Shown one piece after another: positions 25,782 through 34,453 of a DNA stretch of 64,000 bases. Under the pieces are notes generated by a model. It made no database searches. It worked only from the letters and a program-made list of their open reading frames with translations, and was not told where the DNA came from. Source of the stretch: Jejubacter sp036620675 (GTDB lineage Bacteria > Pseudomonadota > Gammaproteobacteria > Enterobacterales > Enterobacteriaceae). Positions within the stretch are counted from its first letter, which is position 1, and each line of letters begins with the position of its first letter. The stretch lies in assembly GCA_036620675.1 (NCBI GenBank), contig JAZHEE010000001.1; one strand, 5' to 3'. A program made the translations under genes and the position numbers.

Positions 25782-26977
25782 GACGTCACCGTGATTTTGA
25801 TGTTGTCGGTGTCGCACGATGCCGATTCATCGTATGCAATCGCGATATTCGCGGCGGCCACGCTACCCGCTGATTTCCCGATTAGCAGCTCGTTGATGTC
25901 GTAGTAACGGGCATTCCCGCCGCTGACCACACCGAGGTTAGCCGGGGAGTACACACGGCTTAGCTTCACGCTCTCGCCGATCGCCAGCGAGTTGATATAG
26001 TCGGCCACCGCCTGGCGGATTTCCTCGCCTATCTGCGTGGTGTAGCCAGTGAATGGCTCCAGGGTGATCGAGACGTAAACCGGGACATCCGAGGGACGCG
26101 AAAACGAAATGCTGTGCGGGTTGCCGTAAATATCTGGTACCTGCACCGTGGTTTTACCGTATGTTGATACCCCCTGGCCTTTCTTCCCGCGGATAGTCTG
26201 CGCGATTTCTTCGACGTCGCCCCCCTCCACAATGGCGGATATTGAGTGCGGTGGTAGGCCGTTTTCGTCAGTGCGCCCGGTATCGTTCTCATACAGTTTG
26301 TGTCGGCTCACCCCGGCCACGTTTGCCAGGGCGCCGTCCACGGCTTCGAATGGAGTGATCGACGGGATAGCGACACTCTGATGCTGGCGCCGACGTAGCT
26401 CTGCGTCAGTCTCTGCGTCAGAGCCTACTGTAGCGGCGGTGTAGTTGGTCACAGATATCCAGCCGCGCGTCGGGGTGTTTATCAGGTTAACGCTCCCCAC
26501 CATCGCAGCTACGGCGCCCGAGGTGGCACAGGTGGCGGTTACCGTGGCGGAGCCGTCAGTGTCGATCGCTACCGTCGCTGGCAGGTTCCAGACCATGCCG
26601 TTAACGTCTTTAACCGACCCGTTGGTGATGACCGTCCCCACTTCACCGGATAGCGTGACGTCTACCGTGGAGTTGGTGGCTCCGTGGCGCACAATGCCGT
26701 TGATTTTGACGTTCTTTGTCAGGGCATCAGTCAGAGCCGTGGACGGGGAAAACGAGTTGTAGACAGCTACAGCGGTATTGTTTGCGTCATGCACCGCCAG
26801 CGCCACCAGCGCCACTAACTGGCCGTCTTTACTGTCCGGCTCCAGATAGGCGTCACTGCCGTAAATCTGCCGGAAATAGTCGGTGATTTTGCTCAGCACC
26901 GTCTGGTAATCAGGCGCGCTGATGCCGTCGGCGGTTACCGTTGCCGATAAGCCGAGCGTGTCCAGGTTAAGGGCCAT
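25778..26977 (-). CDS. Baseplate J-like protein (gp47 family)
   Basis: A 399-residue baseplate wedge protein of the J/gp47 family. The N-terminal DYFRQIYGSDAYLEPDSKDGQLVALVA pattern, a central beta-domain (TAATVGSDAETDAELRRRQ) and a VYVSITLEPFTGYTTQIGEEIRQAVADYIN segment are standard. It is one base from the upstream gene and overlaps the DUF2612 gene. Contractile-tail phages need it to build the baseplate rim. Confidence 0.92.
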   Translation of the reverse strand: MALNLDTLGLSATVTADGISAPDYQTVLSKITDYFRQIYGSDAYLEPDSKDGQLVALVALAVHDANNTAVAVYNSFSPSTALTDALTKNVKINGIVRHGATNSTVDVTLSGEVGTVITNGSVKDVNGMVWNLPATVAIDTDGSATVTATCATSGAVAAMVGSVNLINTPTRGWISVTNYTAATVGSDAETDAELRRRQHQSVAIPSITPFEAVDGALANVAGVSRHKLYENDTGRTDENGLPPHSISAIVEGGDVEEIAQTIRGKKGQGVSTYGKTTVQVPDIYGNPHSISFSRPSDVPVYVSITLEPFTGYTTQIGEEIRQAVADYINSLAIGESVKLSRVYSPANLGVVSGGNARYYDINELLIGKSAGSVAAANIAIAYDESASCDTDNIKITVTS

Positions 26978-27331
26978 TTATGCCTCGCTGGTTACTGTGG
27001 TTTGTCCGTAGATAGTGGAGATGGTCGCCGTGAATACGACGCGCCGGGAGCTGGTGTTAATGGTGCTGTTGAACTCGGTGATCTGGTTAACGCCGCGGGT
27101 TTCCAGAATGCGCTGGCGTATTGCCAGGTTGTAAACCTCCGGCTTTTGCTTACCCAGTACAGACTGGATCCACGGTGTGCCGTCGGTCGTATCCAGAAAC
27201 CACTGGCCGTACCATAATTCAAAGCGCGTTTTTACCGCCTGCGCCACCGTTTCGGGCGAGTTCACCAGCCAGGTGTCGTCACCCTGGCCGAAGGTGTAAT
27301 CGCCGCTACTATCCTCGCGTCGATACCTCAT
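26978..27331 (-). CDS. Baseplate wedge protein (gp46/W-like)
   Basis: A 117-residue protein preceding the J gene. The stretch WYGQWFLDTTDGTPWIQSVLGKQKPEVYN and its position match small gp25/W-type wedge components in contractile phages. It overlaps the spike gene by four bases. Family assignment is by order and partial motif. Confidence 0.75.
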   Translation of the reverse strand: MRYRREDSSGDYTFGQGDDTWLVNSPETVAQAVKTRFELWYGQWFLDTTDGTPWIQSVLGKQKPEVYNLAIRQRILETRGVNQITEFNSTINTSSRRVVFTATISTIYGQTTVTSEA

Positions 27332-27984
27332 TGCGGTTTACCTGTGTTGCTGTTACCAGACTGAACGCCTCCGTGGGTATGGTTCACCTGGCTGATGCCT
27401 GCGGCGGTCTGGTCACCGGTGGATGTGATAGTACCGTTAACCTGCACAGGGCCATTAATCGTGACCTGTGGGCTGGTGATAGTCACCGCACCACCGGCGG
27501 CCAGTTCGATAAAGGCGCTGCCGTCGTCGGTGCGCAGCTGCGCGGCGCTGGTGCTGATGTTGCCGATTTTGTAGCGCTGGGACATTGGCCCCACAATGGC
27601 AAAACCGTCAGAAAGGTCGTGCATACGTGGGTCGCCGGATTTTTGCACGTCGCCGGACTGCCACCAGAAATCGATACAGCGGTCTGCGAAGACCACCAGG
27701 CACTCGTCCCCCTTCTTTACCGGGAAGGTCAGCGTACAACCGCCGCCACGGGGGAATATCACCGGCACATCGACCAGCAACGGGTAATCCTGCTGGATAG
27801 CCGTTCCGTCGTTATCAACGTGCGTGTACTGAATCGACGGCTGTATCTCTGCGGTAACTGTGGCGGGGTTGAACGACTGGATAATCCCCGGCAGCGCCAC
27901 GCGTAGCTGCTCTTTGGTTTTGGTGGACTCAGCGCTAAGCGCCTCCGACAGATCGCCGGATCGTGTTTGTGCGGATACTGCCAT
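27328..27984 (-). CDS. Baseplate spike protein (Gp138/gpV-like)
   Basis: A 218-residue spike. An N-terminal OB-type domain (PSIQYTHVDNDGTAIQQDYPLLVDVPVIFPRGGGC) precedes a short beta-helix (FIELAAGGAVTITSPQVTINGPVQVNG) and a C-terminal HTHGG motif, where His residues probably bind an iron ion at the membrane-piercing tip as in P2 gpV. It lies just after the toxin-like cargo unit and its terminator. Confidence 0.85.
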   Translation of the reverse strand: MAVSAQTRSGDLSEALSAESTKTKEQLRVALPGIIQSFNPATVTAEIQPSIQYTHVDNDGTAIQQDYPLLVDVPVIFPRGGGCTLTFPVKKGDECLVVFADRCIDFWWQSGDVQKSGDPRMHDLSDGFAIVGPMSQRYKIGNISTSAAQLRTDDGSAFIELAAGGAVTITSPQVTINGPVQVNGTITSTGDQTAAGISQVNHTHGGVQSGNSNTGKPQ

Positions 27985-28002
27985 TTCATTATCTCCAGGA
28001 AA

Positions 28003-28026
28003 TAAAAAACCCGCTCAGTGGCGGGC
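28003..28026 (-). terminator. Terminator after the YafO-like cargo genes
   Basis: CCCGC-TCAGTG-GCGGG (28010-28025) followed on the minus strand by GTTTTTTATT. It lies between the toxin-like gene and the spike gene, in the middle of the late operon. Antitermination by Q would let late transcripts pass while cargo transcripts end here. Confidence 0.82.
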
Positions 28027-28048
28027 CCTTCATACGATATTTGGTTAT

Positions 28049-28459
28049 TCAATAAAATACATATTGCGTTAACTGGTTTTCATTCAAATCGTGAAAGGAT
28101 TCCTCCACGGCTTTGATAATGTCAGGAAGCAAGCCATCAATTCTGGCATGAGCATCGGGCGTGACAATCGCAATAACCTGATACAGATCGATCATGTCCC
28201 AGTGGCGCGCATAAACAAGATAGTTATCACTTGTTCTCTGGGCCTGCCTTTGCCGTGGATTCCAGAACCCTTCCCCAGGAACTTTAATATGCATTTTCAT
28301 AATGCCGGAGGCTGTGGCAGAGGTGTTTCTCTCGAACCCACCGTTTTTACCCAGCCTTCCCGATAAAGAAACACCATTCAGGAAACTCGATAGCTCCCTC
28401 GCGTATCCCTGAACGGTTGGGTTATCTGCGATACCGGGATGAATGCAAACCTTCGCCAT
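28049..28459 (-). CDS. YafO-family toxin-like protein
   Basis: A 136-residue protein whose second half resembles the ribosome-dependent mRNA interferase YafO: FWNPRQRQAQRTSDNYLVYA, then LYQVIAIVTPDAHARI and a final helix (IIKAVEESFHDL) parallel the E. coli YafO order of LRQFSRTNDEAHLVYC, LLIAILKPEPHKLA and MHKIGKMAEAF. I chose the ATG at 28459, which overlaps the upstream stop (TAATG). It follows an unknown 193-residue gene as if in a toxin-antitoxin pair, but in reverse of the yafN-yafO sizes. Toxin activity is inferred from sequence pattern only. Confidence 0.68.
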   Translation of the reverse strand: MAKVCIHPGIADNPTVQGYARELSSFLNGVSLSGRLGKNGGFERNTSATASGIMKMHIKVPGEGFWNPRQRQAQRTSDNYLVYARHWDMIDLYQVIAIVTPDAHARIDGLLPDIIKAVEESFHDLNENQLTQYVFY

Positions 28460-29040
28460 TACCGCCACTCCGACTGTTTGATTCCCAGCAGACGATTAGA
28501 AGCAGAAACCGCAGACGCAAATTCTTCCGAGTTCCCTTCTACGCTACTGTCAACAGCCGGAACGGGGGATATATACTGATTAGCTATAAGAGCAATATTA
28601 AGGTACGCGCTTCGCAAATTAGCGATAGCCCGGATTGCCTTTTTCTTTCTGTCCTGAACCAGAGGAAGGTATGGTTTCCACGATTCGGCGCTTTCCACCA
28701 GAGAGAAAACATTTTTCAGATTTTCTATCTGGTCAGTCAAAAGATCGGCCCTGGCTTTTAATTCTTCGGGGAATTCAGCCGTAAAAGCAAGCCCGTTTTC
28801 TTCTGGCGCATCCATTGCACCAATAATATCAGCGCATTCGATGAGTTTTCTTTCAACGACATCAATAGCAACCGAAGCCCTGTCCAGCGCGAATTTAACT
28901 TCATCAGGGCTGACAGGTACGGGAGATGTTGCCAGCTTACTGTTCGTTGTAGCCAGCGGAGTAACTATCTGTTGGGCGGCGCGAGAAACAGATCGAACAT
29001 CTGTTACCTGTAACGCCATTGCTTCAAGTCCTGCAATCAT
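28459..29040 (-). CDS. Unknown protein coupled to the YafO-like gene, possible antitoxin
   Basis: A 193-residue, mostly helical protein (MIAGLEAMALQVTDVRSVSRAAQQ...). No family is recognised, and no DNA-binding motif, signal peptide or membrane segment is visible. Its stop overlaps the start of the YafO-like gene, so the products are made together. It is much larger than typical YafN or YefM antitoxins, so either it is a new antitoxin type or the toxin label needs revision. A start seven codons later is also possible. Confidence 0.6.
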   Translation of the reverse strand: MIAGLEAMALQVTDVRSVSRAAQQIVTPLATTNSKLATSPVPVSPDEVKFALDRASVAIDVVERKLIECADIIGAMDAPEENGLAFTAEFPEELKARADLLTDQIENLKNVFSLVESAESWKPYLPLVQDRKKKAIRAIANLRSAYLNIALIANQYISPVPAVDSSVEGNSEEFASAVSASNRLLGIKQSEWR

Positions 29041-29080
29041 CTTCGTATCCTGTCTTGTATTTCACAGTATCATTTTAGCA

Positions 29081-29431
29081 CTAACCCGCTACTTTCTTAC
29101 ACGGGAAAGAGCCAATCACCTTTGGCGCGTCCATGCTGTTCTGGAGTAGCTGGACGTTCAGGAAGCGCTTCTCGGTGCCGGGGCGGCGAATGTACTGGAA
29201 TCCGTAGTTATTGCCGTCGCGGGCTGGCATGAGGCCCATATCGACCTTTAAACCATCGGTGCCAAGATCTTTTATTTTTTGAGAGGTAACGAACTCACCA
29301 TTAATCTTAAACATAGAGTCAGGGATAAGTTCCAACCTATAACCTGAACATTGCAGTGTAATACCACCACTATTGCCCGCCATCGCTAAGCCAGGAGCCA
29401 AGCAGCACACTAACAATATCCAGCTTTTCAT
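29081..29431 (-). CDS. Secreted small protein of unknown function
   Basis: A 116-residue protein with a clear signal peptide (MKSWILLVCCLAPGLAMAGNSGG, likely cleavage after AMA). Mature part contains two Cys residues (LQCSGY and FPCKK) that could pair in the periplasm. The ATG at 29431 lies just after the hub gene stop; a longer frame from 29512 would lose the signal peptide. Exported proteins in tail operons are often lysogen-modifying or superinfection-related cargo; that is inference. Confidence 0.68.
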   Translation of the reverse strand: MKSWILLVCCLAPGLAMAGNSGGITLQCSGYRLELIPDSMFKINGEFVTSQKIKDLGTDGLKVDMGLMPARDGNNYGFQYIRRPGTEKRFLNVQLLQNSMDAPKVIGSFPCKKVAG

Positions 29432-29433
29432 TT

Positions 29434-30498
29434 TTACCCTCTTTGTTGTAAAGATGCGGCAGAACGCATATCGGTAGCACCACGCGCTTCGCACATCAGA
29501 TCCATGTACCACGCCTGGCCTCTTGTATCACCAGTGTACATAATACCCCTGACAATATAAATGCCATCGGTGGCTATGCTGGCAGGCTGCGCGGTGGTGC
29601 CAGACAGCGTCAGATTGCCGTTCTGGTCTTCGGTGGTGATCTGGCCGCCTGCCATCGCGATTTCGTCGCTGCTGAGCGCAGTGCGGTAAACCGAGGCCTG
29701 GTCTAACTGAATCAGGCCATTCACCCGGATATTCGGATTTATCAGGCAGCGCACGTTAACGCCGTTGCCGATCGTCTGCTGCGGCATGCCAATCAGCCCG
29801 GTTTCGCTGTTCAGTACAATGGCCTCATGCACATATTCGTCATCGCGCACCATTTCCACTTTGCCGTCAACGAACATCCACCGGGCGTTACACTGCGCGG
29901 CTACGTTGTCCATAATGTCGCGGGTCACACCAAACACTACCCGCCCGCGGGGAAATACGGTGGGCGGCATTTCCGGCTTGCGCCCCTGGGTTGCACCGTT
30001 GGCGTTGAAACCCTGCATCAGCACATCGTTGAGGCTGTCCGCCGTCCACCCCGCACCGATCGTGGTGGTGGTGACCGTCGTCAAAAACGCCTGGTCACTG
30101 TCGGCCGCCTGAATCAGCACATAGCGGTCAACGGGATTGTCTTTGCCGGTCACCGAATAGCGAACGTCGCCGCTAAAAATCAGGCCGAAGTTGCGCCCGT
30201 TGCGCGTCCCGATTTCATCCTCGTTAACGTCCTGGGCGATCCCTACCTGGTCAGCGGATACGGTTTCGGCAATGCCCTCATACCCGGCGATAAGCCTTAT
30301 TTTGCTGAACTCCCCGGCGGTGATTTTGTTCACCGTGTCGGGCGCCAGATTGTAAATTCTGAACGTCCCGATCCGGTTCTGTTTGCTGATATTGAACCAC
30401 TCAATGTTAAACGTGACCTTAAAATCCGACAGGGATATGCCCTGCCCCTGGTCGTCGGTAAGCTGCAGCTCAAAGTGGCGCATCCAGTTCTGTGACAT
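29434..30498 (-). CDS. Baseplate hub protein (gpD/gp27-like)
   Basis: A 354-residue hub that links tail tube and spike. The order tape measure, Dit-like, plug, hub, spike is standard for this phage type. A typical stretch is FNIEWFNISKQNRIGTFRIYNLAPDTVN, followed by a NVLRCLINPNIRVNG-like region. It lies three bases upstream of the secreted protein gene, which separates it from the spike gene together with the toxin-like unit. Confidence 0.83.
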   Translation of the reverse strand: MSQNWMRHFELQLTDDQGQGISLSDFKVTFNIEWFNISKQNRIGTFRIYNLAPDTVNKITAGEFSKIRLIAGYEGIAETVSADQVGIAQDVNEDEIGTRNGRNFGLIFSGDVRYSVTGKDNPVDRYVLIQAADSDQAFLTTVTTTTIGAGWTADSLNDVLMQGFNANGATQGRKPEMPPTVFPRGRVVFGVTRDIMDNVAAQCNARWMFVDGKVEMVRDDEYVHEAIVLNSETGLIGMPQQTIGNGVNVRCLINPNIRVNGLIQLDQASVYRTALSSDEIAMAGGQITTEDQNGNLTLSGTTAQPASIATDGIYIVRGIMYTGDTRGQAWYMDLMCEARGATDMRSAASLQQRG

Positions 30499-30500
30499 GA

Positions 30501-30803
30501 TTACTCCGTTACTACCAGTAGATGGGATAGAGTGCCGAGGTCATACGATGTGGGGTTTTCCTGCCCTGCAACGTCACAGACGACGTACAGCGCAAATCCC
30601 AGTTTCAGGTATTCGTACTGTTTCAGCAGGTCATAACCAGTGACCAGGGGGATACCGGCGATTATCGTATTACCTGCGGCATCAACAAGATCGAGGCACC
30701 AGAACGTACCGCGCCACAGCACGGTTATCCGGTAGTCTGTACCGGCCAGAGAGATACTGAACGTCTGGTTATTCGCTGTTAGCGGTATTTCAGTTATGGA
30801 CAT
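30501..30803 (-). CDS. Baseplate plug protein
   Basis: A 100-residue protein with features of the baseplate plug family: QTFSISLAGTDYRITVLWRGTFWCLDLVD and a C-terminal SYDLGTLSHLLVVTE. The ATG at 30803 overlaps the upstream stop (TGATG). It lies between the Dit-like and hub genes, where the plug is encoded in related phages. Confidence 0.75.
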   Translation of the reverse strand: MSITEIPLTANNQTFSISLAGTDYRITVLWRGTFWCLDLVDAAGNTIIAGIPLVTGYDLLKQYEYLKLGFALYVVCDVAGQENPTSYDLGTLSHLLVVTE

Positions 30804-31378
30804 CACCCTACCCCCAACAGGCCGGCCCCGCTGGACAGCAGGGACTGATTTACCGGCGTCGTGGTTTTCGTGCCGGAGTTCTGCACCGCTGACGTGTTCA
30901 CGCCCTGGGCCATATTTTTTTTATCCGCAACCTGTACCGACTGAGTGGACGTGATAATCACCTCGCGCAGCGTCAGGGTTGCCATCAGCACGTTTTCGCT
31001 GGTGCGGTCTGTCGTAACCTCCAGGGCGCGCATCAGCATGTTGCTGTAAAGCCGCTTTCCGGTCACAACGTCGAACGGCACCCGGCTTTCCTGTAGCTCC
31101 AGCAACTGCTGGTAGGTTTCTTTCGGACTCAGCCCGACAGACAGGCCGATGGCTGCCGTATTCACGAAGTCCAGCAGGGAGCCGCCACCGGAAAACCCCA
31201 CTTCCATGGTCACTTCCGCCGGGCGCTTATACGCGTGGTCTGATACCGCGGCGCCGGTCTCTACCGGGTGCTCGGTGATTTCAAGCGTGTCAGCGTGCTT
31301 TTCAGAGACAACGACAGCAGGCACCAGTAATCCGATTGCCCGGCTCTGCTGTCGGAACAGCGTCGATAAAAAGTCCAT
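30803..31378 (-). CDS. Dit-like baseplate/tail-end protein
   Basis: A 191-residue protein starting MDFLSTLFRQQSRAIGLLVP, with VVSEKHADTLEITEHPVETGAAVSDHAYKRPAEVTMEVGF, the pattern of Dit-like baseplate proteins that ring the tube end. The ATG at 31378 has GGTGGGG just upstream; a GTG two codons earlier is possible. The C-terminal Ser/Thr-rich tail is variable. Confidence 0.8.
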   Translation of the reverse strand: MDFLSTLFRQQSRAIGLLVPAVVVSEKHADTLEITEHPVETGAAVSDHAYKRPAEVTMEVGFSGGGSLLDFVNTAAIGLSVGLSPKETYQQLLELQESRVPFDVVTGKRLYSNMLMRALEVTTDRTSENVLMATLTLREVIITSTQSVQVADKKNMAQGVNTSAVQNSGTKTTTPVNQSLLSSGAGLLGVG

Positions 31379-31380
31379 TA

Positions 31381-33414
31381 TCACCCCACCTTAGTTTGCT
31401 GATTGCGTAGCGCCATGGAATTCGCGCTGACCTGGCGGCGTTCAACCTCGGACGCAACCGACCGGGGATCCCCACCACCGTAGATGTGATAGGTGTTGCT
31501 CTGGTTCACCTCCGCCCCCCGGCCGGTTGCCGAGTTTGCCGCGGCGGCCACCAGCTCACGCTGGTACGGATTTGCGCCGTTCTCGTGGCGAATGATGCCA
31601 TTCATCAGCCGCGACAGTGTTTCAGGGTCGCGCAGGTTTAGCGCTGCGTCCGGAGCAACATTCAGATGCCGCGCTATCTGCGCAATGTATGCCGCTGTGT
31701 TGTTGTTATCTGACGCTGGCGCCCAGGTCGAAATAATGTCGCGCACAGTCTGCAGGCGCCGCCCGGTAGTTTTGCCATCGAAATAACGAAGAAGCTGGCG
31801 ACCCAGCGCCTGTAGCCCGTCAAAGGCACTTTCGAACCGGGCGAACCGGCCGCCGGGGCGTTCGAGCGTGGCGCCATGCTGGCCGACGTAGTTCAGATTG
31901 CCGGGGTTGTTGTTGCGGATACCCCTTGGGGCATTACCCGGAATATCCTGCGCCGCTGCCGGTGCGCCTTGCACCGTTGGCGCTTTCGGTGTGCCCCCCA
32001 TCCACACCGGTAGATACTGGTTTAACTGGTCGTTGGCTGTGTTGTACCAGTCTATGATCCCTTTGCGGGTAGCCTCTGCGCTGGCCGTTACCGCTGGCAG
32101 GGCATCAGGCTGATCGCTTCCCTGTTTGAGCAACTGCTTACCAATACTGGCCGCCTGGCCCCAGTTGCCGTCTTTGATGGCGTTCAGCAGGTCGGCAATC
32201 ATATTCAGCATCTTGCCGAACTCACCCATCTGGGTGATGAAGTTCTCAAAGTCCCATTTCAGTGACCATGTTTTAGGGTCAATTCCCAGCAGCGTCAGCA
32301 GCGCGTCTTTAAGCGAAGAAACAGATCGCTGAAACTCCGCCAGCGCTTTCATGGCGGTGTCGATCTGCGGTTTCCATTTCCCCCAGTCAATCAGGCTTTT
32401 GCCGCCCTCCTTCCAGGTCTGGTAGTCGTCCCACAGTAGCGCGATAGCGCCAGCCAGTGCGGTAATGATGCCAATGGGCGACATCCAGAAGGCGCTGCTC
32501 ATCAGGCGAAGGGCCACCGTCAGCGCGCCGAACAGAGTGATCAGCTCCCGGGTTGATTTGCTGAGTGACGACCACCAGCGCGCCAGCGCGTCGACCCCCT
32601 GGATGAGGCGAAATACCAGGTGATTGATAATGTCAGCCAGCCGTAGGATGCCTTTAACACCGCGGGTAATCACCGCCTCGATTTTGGGGAAGTTGTCGAG
32701 GATGCGCTTACGCAGGGTATCGAGCGAGTCGGCCAGGCCGTCAGCCAACCCGGAGCCGATTTTATCCCGGGCCAGCCCCGCCAGAGTGCCGAACGACTTA
32801 AGCGACGTCATGAAGCGATTGGAGGATTCCGCCGCCCGGTCAGCATTAAAGCCGATTGCCTTCGCCATGGCGGAGTATTCGCCCTGGTACTGTCCCAGTC
32901 CCCGGCGCATTGCCATCAGGGTATTTTCGTCAATGCCGAGCATCTGCGCGTACTGGTTAGCGCGGTAGTACGGCATTTTACTGAGCTGGCGGCCAGCGTC
33001 GGCAAACACCTGTGACATGTCACGCATACGCCCGCTTGCGTCGCGGGTCTGCACGCCCAGCCGGTTCAGGAAGCCTTCGGCGCCCGGGTTGTTACGCAGG
33101 AACCGGGCGAGATTTTCCAGTGAATTCCGCGCCGCGTTAGCGTCACCGCCGACCTGACTGACGGCATAACCGACCGCTTTGATACCCTGGACGCTGGCGC
33201 CAGTGCGCTGGGACGCCCAAAACAGCTCATCAAGACCGCTGGCAATTTTCGCCGTAAACGCTACAACAGACAGCGCCGCCGCCTCGATAGCGGTACCGGC
33301 CTTAATGGCGTTCGCCGTGACGCCGGTCAGCGTCGCCTCGAATTTTCGCTGTCCGGACTCGTCAACGTCGAAACCGAGCGAAACCAAAAACGATTTCATC
33401 ACCTCAGCGTTCAT
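31381..33414 (-). CDS. Tail tape-measure protein with lytic domain
   Basis: A 677-residue tape measure. Helical and hydrophobic segments (about residues 290-330, TLFGALTVALRLMSSAFWMSPIGIITALAGAIALLW) form the scaffold. Near residue 505 a RGIRNNNPGNLNYVGQ motif begins a lysozyme-like cell-wall-degrading domain, typical of phages that carry a transglycosylase for DNA entry. It overlaps the frameshifted chaperone tail. Tail length cannot be derived with confidence. Confidence 0.9.
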   Translation of the reverse strand: MNAEVMKSFLVSLGFDVDESGQRKFEATLTGVTANAIKAGTAIEAAALSVVAFTAKIASGLDELFWASQRTGASVQGIKAVGYAVSQVGGDANAARNSLENLARFLRNNPGAEGFLNRLGVQTRDASGRMRDMSQVFADAGRQLSKMPYYRANQYAQMLGIDENTLMAMRRGLGQYQGEYSAMAKAIGFNADRAAESSNRFMTSLKSFGTLAGLARDKIGSGLADGLADSLDTLRKRILDNFPKIEAVITRGVKGILRLADIINHLVFRLIQGVDALARWWSSLSKSTRELITLFGALTVALRLMSSAFWMSPIGIITALAGAIALLWDDYQTWKEGGKSLIDWGKWKPQIDTAMKALAEFQRSVSSLKDALLTLLGIDPKTWSLKWDFENFITQMGEFGKMLNMIADLLNAIKDGNWGQAASIGKQLLKQGSDQPDALPAVTASAEATRKGIIDWYNTANDQLNQYLPVWMGGTPKAPTVQGAPAAAQDIPGNAPRGIRNNNPGNLNYVGQHGATLERPGGRFARFESAFDGLQALGRQLLRYFDGKTTGRRLQTVRDIISTWAPASDNNNTAAYIAQIARHLNVAPDAALNLRDPETLSRLMNGIIRHENGANPYQRELVAAAANSATGRGAEVNQSNTYHIYGGGDPRSVASEVERRQVSANSMALRNQQTKVG

Positions 33415-33607
33415 TGGCCGCTCTCCATTTCTCTATTCGGTTCATATTGTCCGCGTCCATATCCAGATAATCGTTCAGTAGCGCGATACGGGCGAGATCA
33501 ACCCGCCCGCTGTCCAGGTCTTTCTGATCAATCTGGAATTTCAGCGCCGGGCGCAGGATAAAATCCTCACCACCCGGCAGGCGGTTGAACGTTATTTCGC
33601 AGGAAGG
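33404..33607 (-). CDS. Frameshift-encoded extension of the tail assembly chaperone
   Basis: A 67-codon open frame without start, in the -1 frame relative to the chaperone gene. It begins over a run of six C residues (33606-33611 on the minus strand) just before the chaperone stop and ends inside the tape-measure start. The sequence PGGEDFILRPALKFQID looks coding. Position and overlap are those of the lambda G-T and P2 E-E' frameshift products, which guide tube assembly on the tape measure. Confidence 0.78.
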   Translation of the reverse strand, partial: PSCEITFNRLPGGEDFILRPALKFQIDQKDLDSGRVDLARIALLNDYLDMDADNMNRIEKWRAANER

Positions 33608-33999
33608 GGGGCTGTCTCGCTGGTAGGGAGTTCTTGCAAAAAATTTCCCAGCGAATCGGCCACCACCCGGGCCACCAGTTGCAGCATGGTCATCAGGTCG
33701 ATGTCGTCGAACGCCAGCGCGCCCTGGCTGAATACCGGTACCCAGGCTTTTTGGTGCTGGCGCGAAACCACCGCCAGACAGGGGTAGATAATCGCGTTGC
33801 AGTCTTCATCACTCAGCGAGCTGATAGCATCCGCGATTTTCGGCAGCGCAGTTTCCAGAGAGGCCGCGCCATCCTGCATGGCGCGAAAGTCCCCCACCAC
33901 ACCCGCCACCACCGGCAGCAGCTTACGGGCGACTTTCAACTGATCAAATACGCTCAGCTTCGCGATGCGGTAATTCTGCTCTTTGATAGTGATTTCCAT
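33592..33999 (-). CDS. Tail assembly chaperone
   Basis: A 135-residue protein (MEITIKEQNYRIAKLSVFDQLKVARKLLPV) upstream of the tape measure. Its last codons cover a C-run at which a -1 slip would extend it by 67 residues. Gene order (tube, chaperone, extension, tape measure) is universal in long-tailed phages. Confidence 0.85.
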   Translation of the reverse strand: MEITIKEQNYRIAKLSVFDQLKVARKLLPVVAGVVGDFRAMQDGAASLETALPKIADAISSLSDEDCNAIIYPCLAVVSRQHQKAWVPVFSQGALAFDDIDLMTMLQLVARVVADSLGNFLQELPTSETAPLPAK

Positions 34000-34002
34000 A
34001 CG

Positions 34003-34443
34003 TTAAAACTCCCCCAGTACCTGGTCAATTTTGCCGCAGTCAAATACCCAGGCCACTGTCCCGCCGTCTTTGGCGTTGTTGTTGTCGGGCTGCTTCTGGA
34101 ACGCCACCGAGCGCGCCGTTGTGATATCCCCCGAGGCCGTGTTGCGGATCACAATGACGTTATTCCCCCAGGTCGCCGAAGATTGGCTCTGGGCGTTGTA
34201 GGCCAGAGACAGCTTCTTATTTACCGGGGAAGTTTTCAGCAGCGTGACGGTAACCGAGCCGCTTTTCCCGGCGTGCAGGCTGTGCATCACTTCACCGTCG
34301 GCGCCAATCGTCATGGTGTTTTTGTTCTCCGTCATGGTGACGGTCACACCCTCTTCCGAGTTCGCAGAGCCATAGCCCAGATCGATAACGCCAGTCGGCC
34401 CCGTGAAAGAGGCCGTTACATCCATAAAAGAATAAGTGCTCAT
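34003..34443 (-). CDS. Tail tube protein (DUF3277)
   Basis: A 146-residue DUF3277 protein, MSTYSFMDVTASFTGPTGVIDLGYG, adjacent to the sheath gene. It has the beta-rich composition of tail tubes (KSGSVTVTLLKTSPVNKKLS). DUF3277 proteins lie next to DUF3383 sheath-like proteins in contractile phages. Role by family and order. Confidence 0.85.
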   Translation of the reverse strand: MSTYSFMDVTASFTGPTGVIDLGYGSANSEEGVTVTMTENKNTMTIGADGEVMHSLHAGKSGSVTVTLLKTSPVNKKLSLAYNAQSQSSATWGNNVIVIRNTASGDITTARSVAFQKQPDNNNAKDGGTVAWVFDCGKIDQVLGEF

Positions 34444-34453
34444 CAGTTACCCC

